This document shows, one piece after another, positions 17,312 to 24,527 of a DNA stretch of 64,000 nt. The translations under genes were made by a program, and so were the position numbers. The notes under the pieces were generated by a model, which had not been told where the DNA came from, did no database searches, and saw nothing but the letters and a program-made list of their open reading frames with translations. Positions within the stretch are counted from its first letter, which is position 1; every line of letters starts with the position of its first letter. Source of the DNA: JBBQRS01 sp038214535 (GTDB lineage Bacteria > Chloroflexota > Anaerolineae > CG2-30-64-16); the NCBI GenBank assembly GCA_038214535.1, contig JBBQRS010000006.1, positions 17,182 to 81,181 of the forward strand, in the 5' to 3' direction.

Positions 17312-18258
17312 AGCGTCTCGACAGTCTCGTACTCCGGCTCCGCGCCGTTTGAGGCGGCCTCGGCGGGCGTCATGCGATTCGCGAACGACTGCGCCAGGGC
17401 CGTGATCTCCAACGGCAAGATCCACTTGGTGGATGGCGCGGCCCCAATGGTCTTGAGCGCATCGAGGTATTGCAGCGACATGGTCTTACCGTCCAGGCTC
17501 TGCGCCGCGCTGTTGGTCGTCGAGAGGGCCTTCGCCAGGCCCTCGGCGTTAAGCATCGCCGCCTGCCGGCCACCCTCGGCCTTCAGGATGGCGCTCTGTT
17601 TCTCGCCCTCGGCGGTCAGAATGGACGCCTGCTTCGCGCCCTCAGCTACGGTGATCGAGGCCTCGCGCTGGCCTTCCGCATCGATCACCGTGGCGCGCCG
17701 GTTGCGCTCTGCGGCCATCTGCCGATTCATCGCCTGCTGAATGTCCTTGGGCGGCACGATCTCGCGAATTTCGACGCTCGTGATCTTGACGCCCCAGCGC
17801 TCGGTCACTTCGTCGAGCTTGGTGCGCAAGACCTGATTGATCTGCTCACGGCGGGCCAGCACGTCATCCAGCGCAATGTCGCCGATGACGGCGCGCAACG
17901 TGGTGGTTGCGATGCCCTGCGAAGCCCCGGCAAAGTCGCTCACCTTGAGCACGCTGAGCCCCGGATCAATCACTTTCCAGTAAATCAGAAAGTCAATGTC
18001 AATGGGGGCGTTGTCCTGTGTGATGCAGGTCTGGCTGGGAATCTCCAGGAAATCCTCACGCAGATTGGCCCGCACCGATTGATCCAACACCGGCCAGAGC
18101 CAGACAAGGCCCGGCCCCTTTTCGCCCACGTAGCGGCCGAGCCGGAACACGACAAGGCGTTCGTAATCTCGCACCACCCGCAGGGGACGGAACACCAGCA
18201 AGAAAAACACGACCGCCAACAAGGCAATCACCAAACCCGATCCGATAATCACGCCCAT
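17308..18258 (-). CDS. SPFH/Band 7 (stomatin-like) membrane protein
   Basis: This 316-aa protein has one N-terminal TM helix (VIIGSGLVIALLAVVFFLLV) and then a Band 7 domain with RLVVFRLGRYVGEKGPGLVW and QTCITQDNAPIDIDFLIYWK. A long helical segment rich in AEG repeats follows (TVAEGAKQASILTAEGEKQS), typical of flotillin/stomatin oligomerisation. It belongs to the QmcA/HflK-like group thought to organise membrane microdomains and tune membrane proteases. The NfeD gene 46 bp upstream on the same strand is the standard partner of stomatin-like genes. Its stop codon overlaps the SRP RNA promoter. Confidence 0.92.
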   Translation of the reverse strand: MGVIIGSGLVIALLAVVFFLLVFRPLRVVRDYERLVVFRLGRYVGEKGPGLVWLWPVLDQSVRANLREDFLEIPSQTCITQDNAPIDIDFLIYWKVIDPGLSVLKVSDFAGASQGIATTTLRAVIGDIALDDVLARREQINQVLRTKLDEVTERWGVKITSVEIREIVPPKDIQQAMNRQMAAERNRRATVIDAEGQREASITVAEGAKQASILTAEGEKQSAILKAEGGRQAAMLNAEGLAKALSTTNSAAQSLDGKTMSLQYLDALKTIGAAPSTKWILPLEITALAQSFANRMTPAEAASNGAEPEYETVETL

Positions 18259-18304
18259 CTTTCGCTCCTTTCATGCGTCTATGCGCAATCCGCACAACCA
18301 TTAT

Positions 18305-18973
18305 TCAGCCATCAAAGTCCGATGCGATATCATCCGGCAAGGCTTGCACGCGCAAGGTCAGACCTTCAACGCCCAAAACTCTGACGATCGTCCCGCGCGA
18401 GACTTTAGCCTCGCCGTCTGAAATCGCGCTCCACTCTTCGCTTTCAACGAGCACCTGTCCGGCAGGGTTCAGCTCTTGCGTAACCTTGCCGAGCTTACCC
18501 ACGATCGTCTCGCGGCCCACTGCCACCGGTAGATGCTGCGACGCAACCGCGCGTGTAAGACCAAGCAAGAAAAACAACTCCACACCCAACGTTGCGCCAA
18601 TGGCGAGCCAGGGGCTCAACCGCACTGTTGCTTCAGACGCATCCGGCCCGAAGGGCGTGAAGATCAGAAACGAACCCAACCCAAGCGCGATCAGGGCGGC
18701 GATACTCAAGGCGAAGCCCGCGATCTTCAGATCAAGCAACAACATCACGAAACCTGCGACGATGAGCAGCACGCCCACCCAGTTGGTGGGCAGGCGAAAC
18801 AGCCCCAGCAGCGCCAGGATCAGACACACGACCCCAATCGCACCCGAATAGCCAATGCCCGGCATACTGATCTCCGCGATGAGGGCCACCAATCCGGCGA
18901 TCAGCAAGAGATAGGCGACGTTGGGATTCGTCAGCCATGCCAACAGGCTCTGCAAAACGCCAAACCCTTCCAT
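18305..18973 (-). CDS. NfeD family membrane protein
   Basis: This 222-aa protein has four to five TM helices (VAYLLLIAGLVALIAEISMPG, GAIGVVCLILALLGLF, GVLLIVAGFVMLLLDLKI) and a C-terminal OB-fold NfeD domain (VGKLGKVTQELNPAGQVLV...GTIVRVLGVEGLTLRVQ). It lacks the N-terminal ClpP-like serine protease domain of long NfeD proteins. The ATG at 18973 is chosen for the AGCAGGGGGG just upstream. It pairs with the downstream SPFH gene; such pairs are thought to control membrane protein quality. Confidence 0.88.
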   Translation of the reverse strand: MEGFGVLQSLLAWLTNPNVAYLLLIAGLVALIAEISMPGIGYSGAIGVVCLILALLGLFRLPTNWVGVLLIVAGFVMLLLDLKIAGFALSIAALIALGLGSFLIFTPFGPDASEATVRLSPWLAIGATLGVELFFLLGLTRAVASQHLPVAVGRETIVGKLGKVTQELNPAGQVLVESEEWSAISDGEAKVSRGTIVRVLGVEGLTLRVQALPDDIASDFDG

Positions 18974-19104
18974 AATTCCCCCCTGCTGCACACGCAATCG
19001 CTTCGACAGAAGCATTTCCCTGATACTATTATCCTCAGACTATATTATCTCATGCCGGGCAAGAGTTTACATTCCATTTAGCTGATATCAGGCTGACATT
19101 TAAA

Positions 19105-19138
19105 GCATACGGGCCGCCTGCGTGGGCGACCCGTATGC
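19105..19138 (-). terminator. Hairpin after tRNA-Ser(GGA)
   Basis: A 9-bp stem GCATACGGG/CCCGTATGC begins six bases after the tRNA 3' end. On the minus strand it is followed by a weak TTTAAAT run. A second hairpin on the same strand follows the other tRNA. Confidence 0.55.
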
Positions 19139-19143
19139 GAGAG

Positions 19144-19230
19144 CGGAGAGGGAGGGATTCGAACCCTCGATCCCTTGCAGGATACACGATTTCCAGTCGT
19201 GCGCACTAGACCAAACTATGCGACCTCTCC
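19144..19230 (-). tRNA. tRNA-Ser(GGA)
   Basis: 87-nt class II tRNA. The acceptor stem is GGAGAGG/CCTCTCC with discriminator G. The anticodon arm is CACGA-CTGGAAA-TCGTG with anticodon GGA. It has a long variable arm typical of tRNA-Ser and T-arm GAGGG-TTCGAAT-CCCTC. The 3' CCA is not encoded. It reads UCC/UCU. Confidence 0.96.
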
Positions 19231-19242
19231 CCAGCAGAAAGA

Positions 19243-19271
19243 ATTATATCGCCCGTCCCGTTCACGGCCAA
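19243..19271 (-). promoter_or_regulatory. Predicted promoter of tRNA-Ser(GGA)
   Basis: On the minus strand: TTGGCC (19271-19266), a 17-bp spacer, and a perfect TATAAT (19248-19243), 12 bp before the mature 5' end. The tRNA therefore has its own promoter, independent of the neighbouring tRNA-Ser(CGA). Confidence 0.65.
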
Positions 19272-19406
19272 ATCGTTCCGGCAAAACATGCTGCGAGCGT
19301 ACGCTTCTCACAATGCCGGCAGGACTATGACCACCGTCATTGCCCACGCGTCCCGTTCATGCTAACCATTAAGAGATAATCTCGCACACAGGGACGAACG
19401 ATCGGC

Positions 19407-19437
19407 GCAAAAAAGAAGGCCCCACCGGAATGGGGCC
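19407..19437 (-). terminator. Rho-independent terminator of tRNA-Ser(CGA)
   Basis: The stem GGCCCC/GGGGCC (19437-19432 with 19423-19418) is followed on the minus strand by TTCTTTTTT. It lies 18 bp after the tRNA. Confidence 0.8.
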
Positions 19438-19454
19438 GCCGGACGTGCGATGAG

Positions 19455-19541
19455 CGGAGAGGGAGGGATTCGAACCCTCGATCCCTTACGGGATACGCGT
19501 TTTCGAGACGCGCGCACTCGGCCGAGCTATGCGACCTCTCC
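19455..19541 (-). tRNA. tRNA-Ser(CGA)
   Basis: 87-nt class II tRNA with the same acceptor and T-arm sequence as the nearby tRNA-Ser(GGA). The anticodon arm is CGCGT-CTCGAAA-ACGCG with anticodon CGA, reading UCG. The long variable arm is TATCCCGTAAGGGATC. CCA is not encoded. The shared acceptor and T-arm suggest a tandem duplication followed by anticodon-arm divergence. Confidence 0.96.
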
Positions 19542-19555
19542 AACAGACGATGGCT

Positions 19556-19584
19556 ATTTTATCACGATGGCAGGCGTCGGGCAA
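19556..19584 (-). promoter_or_regulatory. Predicted promoter of tRNA-Ser(CGA)
   Basis: On the minus strand: TTGCCC (19584-19579), a 17-bp spacer, and TAAAAT (19561-19556), 14 bp before the tRNA 5' end. Confidence 0.6.
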
Positions 19585-19642
19585 GAAACATAACGGTGTT
19601 TTTGATGATCCATTCTTACGCAGAATCCACAGGAGTTAATCT

Positions 19643-21187
19643 GTGAACGGTAAGCTCGATGAGCTGCGGCGGATGCGCGCGCGCGCCAAACTCGGCGGCG
19701 GCGCAGATCGTATCGAAGACCAACACGCCAAAGGCAAGCTGACGGCGCGCGAGCGCATCGAACACCTGCTGGACAGCGGCAGCTTCCAGGAGTTGGGACG
19801 GCTTGCGCTGCACAACATCAGCGATTTCGGGATGGCGGACAAGAAATATCCCGGCGACGGCGTGGTCACCGGTTTCGGGAAGATAGACGGGCGGCGCGTC
19901 GCAGTCTACGCCCAGGATTTCACCGTGCTGGGCGGATCGTTCTCCGAGGTCCAGTCTCAGAAGGTCTGCAAGATCATGGAACTGGCGCAGGAGAGCGGCA
20001 TCCCGGTGATCGCGCTGCTCGATTCGGGCGGGGCGCGCATCCAGGAGGGCGTCCGGTCGCTGGCGGCGTATGGCGAACTGTTCGTCCGCAACGTGATGGC
20101 GTCCGGCGTGATCCCACAAATCTCGGTGCAGATGGGGCCGTGCGCGGGCGGCGCAGTCTACTCGCCCGCGCTGGCAGATTTCATCATCATGGTGCGCGAC
20201 ATCAGCTTCATGTTCATCACCGGGCCGGATGTGATCAAATCGGTGACCGGCGAGGTCGTGAGTTTCGAGACCCTGGGCGGCACAGTCGCTCACAACGTAC
20301 GCAGCGGCGTGGCGCACTTCGCAACCGAGGATGAGGGTGGCGCGTTCCGCCTGATCCGCGAGATTCTGAGTTACCTGCCGCAAAACAACAGCGAAGACCC
20401 GCCGCGCGTGGCCCCTTACGACGACCCGGCGCGACGTGACGACGCGCTCGACCACCTGATCCCGGAAGATTCGAGCGAACCGTATGACATGCGCGAGATC
20501 ATCGCCAGCGTCTTCGACCGTGGTAGCTTCCTGGAGACCCATGCGCACTATGCGAAAAACGCCCTGGTGGGCTTCGCGCGGCTCGACGGTTTCCCCGTGG
20601 GCGTCGTTGCAAACCAACCGCTCTATCTGGCGGGCGTCCTCGACATTGATTCCAGCGACAAGATCGCCCGGTTCGTGCGTTTCTGCGACGCGTTCAACCT
20701 GCCCATCATCACCCTCGTGGATTGTCCGGGCTACATGCCGGGCGTCGCGCAGGAACACGCCGGGATCATCCGCCACGGCGCAAAGGTGATTTACGCCTAT
20801 TGCGAGGCCACTGTGCCGAAGATCAGCATCGTGATTCGCAAGGCGATGGGCGGCGCGTATATCGCCATGAGCTCGAAGCAGATGCGCACCGATCTCGCCT
20901 ACGCGTGGCCGACGGCAGAGATCGCCGTGATGGGGCCGGAAGGCGCGGTCAATGTCCTCTTCCGGCGCGAACTGGCCCAGGCCGAGGACCCGGAAGCCTT
21001 GCGCACGCAACTCCTCAAAGAGTACGTGGACAAGTTCCACAACCCCTATGCGGCGGCAGACGTGGGGCAAATTGATGAGGTGATCGAGCCGAGCTATACC
21101 CGGCTTCGGCTGGTCAACGCGATGGAAGTGCTGCGCTCGAAGGTGGCGACCAACCCGCCAAAAAAGCACGGCCTGATGCCGATGTGA
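19643..21187 (+). CDS. mmdA: Biotin-dependent acyl-CoA decarboxylase carboxyltransferase subunit (MmdA/PccB-like)
   Basis: This 514-aa protein is the full length of the carboxyltransferase family. It moves the carboxyl group between an acyl-CoA, such as methylmalonyl-CoA, and biotin. Both crotonase-fold halves are present: KLTARERIEHLLDSGSFQEL at the N-terminus, DSGGARIQEGVRSLAAYGEL in the first half, and LVDCPGYMPGVAQEHAGIIR and KAMGGAYIAMSSKQM in the second. The neighbours are the gamma, biotin-carrier and beta subunits of a sodium-pumping decarboxylase, so it is more likely a methylmalonyl-CoA (or glutaconyl/malonyl-CoA) decarboxylase alpha subunit than an ATP-dependent carboxylase; no biotin carboxylase gene is nearby. 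The start is GTG with AGGAG 7 bases upstream. Confidence 0.9.
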   Translation: MNGKLDELRRMRARAKLGGGADRIEDQHAKGKLTARERIEHLLDSGSFQELGRLALHNISDFGMADKKYPGDGVVTGFGKIDGRRVAVYAQDFTVLGGSFSEVQSQKVCKIMELAQESGIPVIALLDSGGARIQEGVRSLAAYGELFVRNVMASGVIPQISVQMGPCAGGAVYSPALADFIIMVRDISFMFITGPDVIKSVTGEVVSFETLGGTVAHNVRSGVAHFATEDEGGAFRLIREILSYLPQNNSEDPPRVAPYDDPARRDDALDHLIPEDSSEPYDMREIIASVFDRGSFLETHAHYAKNALVGFARLDGFPVGVVANQPLYLAGVLDIDSSDKIARFVRFCDAFNLPIITLVDCPGYMPGVAQEHAGIIRHGAKVIYAYCEATVPKISIVIRKAMGGAYIAMSSKQMRTDLAYAWPTAEIAVMGPEGAVNVLFRRELAQAEDPEALRTQLLKEYVDKFHNPYAAADVGQIDEVIEPSYTRLRLVNAMEVLRSKVATNPPKKHGLMPM

Positions 21188-21193
21188 GGTCGA

Positions 21194-21571
21194 ATGGACG
21201 CTGAAACCGGAGAATTGCTGGTCCAGGGGCTGCTCATCACCGTGATCGGCATGAGCCTTGTTTTTGCGGCGTTGGGCCTACTCTGGGCGCTGATCTCCCT
21301 GCTCAACCGGGGCGGCGCGGAACCGGACGCCCGACCGGCGACGATCCCACTGACCGCCGAAGAGCGCGCACAGATTGCGACGATCACCGCGGAGCGCGCC
21401 CGGGTGGCCGCGATTGCGGCGGCGACGCTGATCTCCAGCGCGACGCCGCTGCTGCTGGAAGCGCCGGTCGGCCCGGCGTTCGAGCACGGGCGCACCGCGC
21501 CGAGCTGGGTGACGACCAACCGCGCGATTGCCTTCGAACCGTGGCGACCGCCACGGACGGAAGTCAAATAA
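21194..21571 (+). CDS. OadG-family gamma subunit of Na+-pumping decarboxylase
   Basis: This 125-aa protein has one N-terminal TM helix (LLITVIGMSLVFAALGLLWALI). The GMxLVFxxLxLL pattern is the OadG/MmdD hallmark. A charged, Ala-rich cytoplasmic region follows. In known pumps this subunit anchors the carboxyltransferase to the membrane beta subunit. It lies 6 bp after mmdA, in the expected operon position. Confidence 0.82.
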   Translation: MDAETGELLVQGLLITVIGMSLVFAALGLLWALISLLNRGGAEPDARPATIPLTAEERAQIATITAERARVAAIAAATLISSATPLLLEAPVGPAFEHGRTAPSWVTTNRAIAFEPWRPPRTEVK

Positions 21572-21587
21572 TCTCGCTCCCCGCGGA

Positions 21588-21620
21588 GGTGCGCTACGCA
21601 TCTGAGGATGCGCACTCCGC
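21588..21620. repeat. Hairpin repeat, family B (copy 2), inside the decarboxylase operon
   Basis: TGCGCTACGCATCTGAGGAT followed by GCGCACTCCGC. It sits in the 84-bp gap between the gamma and biotin-carrier genes, where it could stabilise or separate parts of the mRNA. Confidence 0.7.
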
Positions 21621-21655
21621 CGCACGGGGAGTTTCAGCCAGAAGAGGAAACGCCG

Positions 21656-22114
21656 ATGCCTGCTTTTGAATTGATCGTTGACGGCAAAGTCTACCATATC
21701 GAGATCCCCGATCCGGGCGAGACGCCGCTGCAAGTCATCGTGGACGGCCAGGCGTTCGAAGTGAGGATTGCCGATGCGGAGCCGCCCGTTGCGTCCGAAG
21801 GGCTTGCGCCCCCGCCGCGCCCGGCGCTCGAACCGACGCCGCTGCCTCCCCCGCCACGCGTGCCGGTGGTGCGCCCTGCCCAACCGGCCGGCGAAGAGTA
21901 TCACGGCGAGGTGACGGCCCCCATGCCTGGCGTCATCCTCTCCGTCGCGGTAGTAGTCGGCGATCCGGTGGAACCGGGGACGGTCCTGTGCATCCTCGAA
22001 GCCATGAAAATGCGCAACCCCATCCGCGCGACGCACGCGGGCGTGGTCAAGTCCATCGCGGTGACGGCGGGACAGGCCGTCGCCTATGGGGACCTCCTGA
22101 TCCAATTGGCATAG
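21656..22114 (+). CDS. Biotin carboxyl carrier subunit of Na+-pumping decarboxylase
   Basis: This 152-aa protein has a ~45-aa N-terminal beta-rich part, a Pro/Ala-rich flexible linker (~45-78), and a C-terminal biotinyl domain. The biotinylation motif is EAMKM with Lys118, in LCILEAMKMRNPI. It carries CO2 on biotin from the carboxyltransferase to the beta subunit. The ATG at 21656 is chosen because AGAGGAA lies 6-13 bases upstream; an upstream start would read through the intergenic repeat. The carrier is a separate protein rather than fused to the alpha subunit as in oxaloacetate decarboxylase, as in methylmalonyl-CoA and glutaconyl-CoA decarboxylases. Confidence 0.9.
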   Translation: MPAFELIVDGKVYHIEIPDPGETPLQVIVDGQAFEVRIADAEPPVASEGLAPPPRPALEPTPLPPPPRVPVVRPAQPAGEEYHGEVTAPMPGVILSVAVVVGDPVEPGTVLCILEAMKMRNPIRATHAGVVKSIAVTAGQAVAYGDLLIQLA

Positions 22115-22129
22115 AGATCGAGCCGACGC

Positions 22130-23284
22130 ATGATCATTGACGAAACGACATTGCGCTCCCTGTTGAGCGGCCCCGCGGGGCTGACGTGGCCTAACCTGTT
22201 GATGATGGGCGTCGGCGCGCTCCTGATCTACCTGGCGATCACGCGCGAATACGAGCCGGTGTTGTTGATTCCCATCGGCATGGGCGCGATCCTGGCCAAT
22301 ATCCCCGGCGCGGGCATGGGGCTGGACCTGCGGGCTATCACCGCGGGGGAGACCTCGCAAAGCATTTTCTATCCCTTGTATCGGGCCGGCATCGAAACCG
22401 AACTTTTCCCGTTATTACTCTTCATCGGCATCGGGGCGATGACCGACTTCGCGCCGCTGCTGTCAAACCCGAAGATGCTGCTGGTGGGCGCGGCGGGGCA
22501 ATTCGGCATCTTCGGCGTGCTGCTGATCGCGCTCGCCAGCGGCGTCTTCACCCTCAACGAGGCTGCATCGGTGGGCATCATCGGCGCGATTGACGGGCCA
22601 ACCAGTATCTATGTGTCGTCGAAGCTGGCCCCGCACCTGCTCGCGCCCATTGCCGTGGCGGCGTATACCTACATGAGCCTCGTGCCGATCATCCAACCGC
22701 CGATCATGCGCCTGCTGACGACGAAAAGCGAGCGCGCCATCCACATGCCCTATGTCGAGCGCCCCGTCAGTCGCCGCGCCAGGCTATTGTTCCCGATCGT
22801 CGTCACGCTGATGACCGGGCTGATCGCCCCGCAGGCCAGCCCGCTGATCGGGTTTCTGATGTTCGGCAACCTGATGCGCGAATCGGGCGTCGTAGACCGG
22901 CTGGTCAAATCGGCCGGAAACGAGGTTGCCAACGTCACCACGATGTTGTTGGGGCTGACCATCGGCGCGACCATGGTCGGCGACTCGTTCGTCAACCTGC
23001 AAACGCTGTTCATTCTCCTGCTCGGCATCGTGGCCTTTGCGCTGGACACCGCGGCCGGTGTGCTATTCGGGAAGCTTCTGAACGTCCTCAGCGGCGGGAA
23101 GTTCAACCCACTGGTTGGCGCGGCGGGGATCAGCGCGTTTCCGATGGCCGCGCGCGTCGTACAGCGCGTGGCAGCCGAAGAAGACTACACGAATTTCCTC
23201 CTGATGCACGCGATGGGGGCAAATACGGCGGGTCAAATCGCCTCGGTGCTGGCCGGCGGCATTGTGCTGGCGCTATTGACGTAG
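22130..23284 (+). CDS. Na+-translocating decarboxylase beta subunit (OadB/MmdB/GcdB)
   Basis: This 384-aa protein has about ten to eleven membrane segments. It decarboxylates carboxybiotin and couples this to Na+ export. Conserved blocks are FLLFIGIGAMTDF-like (LLLFIGIGAMTDFAPLL), GAAGQFGIF, SVGIIGAIDGPTSIY and the C-terminal GMGANTAGQI-like segment (HAMGANTAGQIASVLAGG). The Asp in IGAIDGPT and the Asn/Ser region in VGDSFVNLQTL correspond to residues tied to Na+ movement in the family. It is last of the four pump genes, 15 bp after the biotin carrier. Confidence 0.92.
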   Translation: MIIDETTLRSLLSGPAGLTWPNLLMMGVGALLIYLAITREYEPVLLIPIGMGAILANIPGAGMGLDLRAITAGETSQSIFYPLYRAGIETELFPLLLFIGIGAMTDFAPLLSNPKMLLVGAAGQFGIFGVLLIALASGVFTLNEAASVGIIGAIDGPTSIYVSSKLAPHLLAPIAVAAYTYMSLVPIIQPPIMRLLTTKSERAIHMPYVERPVSRRARLLFPIVVTLMTGLIAPQASPLIGFLMFGNLMRESGVVDRLVKSAGNEVANVTTMLLGLTIGATMVGDSFVNLQTLFILLLGIVAFALDTAAGVLFGKLLNVLSGGKFNPLVGAAGISAFPMAARVVQRVAAEEDYTNFLLMHAMGANTAGQIASVLAGGIVLALLT

Positions 23285-23295
23285 GAGCGGAACCA

Positions 23296-24408
23296 TTGAG
23301 CAACGCACAACCCTCCTTCATCCCTGGTCTGAAACTCTCCCGGCGCTTTTATGCCGAAGCAGTCGAGCCGGTGTTGCGCGAGTATTTTCCCAGGCTCCGC
23401 TACAGCGCGGGGTTGATCGGGCCGGGGTCTGAGGTGTTGGGGTTCGACACCGAAATGTCCACCGATCACAACTGGGGGCCGCGGGTGATGCTCTTCGTCG
23501 GTGATGAAGAGCATCAAGCGTTGGCCAATCAGATCACGGAGACCCTGGGCCGGACTTTGCCGCGCAACTTCATGGGCTATTCGACCCACTTTGCCCCGCC
23601 CGATCCGAATGATGACGGGACGCGGTTGCTTGCCGATGCGCCCGAAGAAGGCCCCATCAGCCATCGCGTCGAGGTTCTTTCGTTCCGGGGCTACCTTCAC
23701 GACTATCTCGCCCTTGACATCGAGCACGAGCTGACACCGCTAGACTGGTTGACCCGGCCGGAGCAGCGGTTGCTTACGTTCACAGCGGGCGCAGTGTTCC
23801 ATGATGAGGTCGGGCTGGAGGCGCTGCGCGAGCGGTTCGCCTATTACCCGCATGATGTATGGCTTTACATGATGGCGGCAGGCTGGGCGCGCATCGGGCA
23901 GGAAGAGCACCTCATGGGACGCGCCGGGCTGGTAGGCGACGAGGTGGGATCGGCGCTGATCGGGGCCAGGCTGGTGCGCGATGTGATGCGGTTGTGCTTC
24001 CTGCAGGAACGCTGCTATGCACCCTACCCCAAGTGGCTGGGCACGGCGTTCATGCGATTGGAGGCCGGCCCATTGCTGGCTGCGCCCCTGCGCACGGCGC
24101 TGCTTGCCGAGACGTGGCAGGAACGCGGCGCGCTGCTCGCAGAGGCGTATCGCTACTGCGCGCACAGACATAACGCGCTGGGCCTGACCGAGCCGCTGCC
24201 CGAAGAGCCAATGCCCTTTTTCAACCGCCCCTTCCCGGTGATCTGGGGACAGCGTTATGCCGACGCGCTGTTGGCCGCGATCACCGACCCCGCAATGCAA
24301 TCCCTTGCGGCGAGGGCACCGCTCGGCTCGATTGACCAGATCAGCGACAACGTGAATCTGTTGGAGCAGACCGAATTTCGATTGGCGCAGAGCGTCTTTT
24401 ACGAGTGA
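23296..24408 (+). CDS. DUF4037 (nucleotidyltransferase-like) protein
   Basis: This 370-aa soluble protein has an N-terminal nucleotidyltransferase-like core with GPGSEVLGFDTEMSTDHNWG, where Gly-Ser and later Asp residues fit the GS...D-type active site. A helical C-terminal part (HDEVGLEALRERFAYYPHDV, LQERCYAPYPKWLGTAF) follows. Members of DUF4037 have no firmly known role; aminoglycoside nucleotidyltransferase-like folds are the closest comparison. The TTG start lies 11 bp after the pump beta gene, with AGGAG upstream, so it may be co-transcribed, although nothing links it to Na+ transport. Confidence 0.75.
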   Translation: MSNAQPSFIPGLKLSRRFYAEAVEPVLREYFPRLRYSAGLIGPGSEVLGFDTEMSTDHNWGPRVMLFVGDEEHQALANQITETLGRTLPRNFMGYSTHFAPPDPNDDGTRLLADAPEEGPISHRVEVLSFRGYLHDYLALDIEHELTPLDWLTRPEQRLLTFTAGAVFHDEVGLEALRERFAYYPHDVWLYMMAAGWARIGQEEHLMGRAGLVGDEVGSALIGARLVRDVMRLCFLQERCYAPYPKWLGTAFMRLEAGPLLAAPLRTALLAETWQERGALLAEAYRYCAHRHNALGLTEPLPEEPMPFFNRPFPVIWGQRYADALLAAITDPAMQSLAARAPLGSIDQISDNVNLLEQTEFRLAQSVFYE

Positions 24409-24410
24409 AA

Positions 24411-24477
24411 GAGGCGCAGAGAACTGCGCACTACAAGCACGAAAACGTAGAGTACTGCTACGCACTACGAGCAATAG
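24411..24477. repeat. Hairpin repeats, family C
   Basis: GCGCAGAGAACTGCGCACTA then CAAGC at 24413-24437, followed by a degenerate GAGTACTGCTACGCACTACG at 24451-24470. It separates the DUF4037 gene from the promoter of the LysM-CAP gene. Confidence 0.7.
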
Positions 24478-24491
24478 CGCCATGCGCCGAT

Positions 24492-24520
24492 TTGCACATG
24501 CGTGAATCGTGCGGTATACT
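24492..24520 (+). promoter_or_regulatory. Predicted promoter of LysM-CAP gene, leaderless geometry
   Basis: TTGCAC at 24492-24497, a 17-bp spacer, and TATACT at 24515-24520. The ATG at 24528 is 7 bp after the -10 box and has no Shine-Dalgarno, predicting a leaderless mRNA. Confidence 0.55.
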
Positions 24521-24527
24521 CGCCGCC

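Noticed and set aside
19616..21169. Long open frame on the minus strand opposite the decarboxylase alpha gene (517 codons)
   Set aside because: It is a mirror of a high-GC gene whose protein is clearly recognisable on the plus strand. The reverse translation is rich in His/Arg/Asp with no family pattern.
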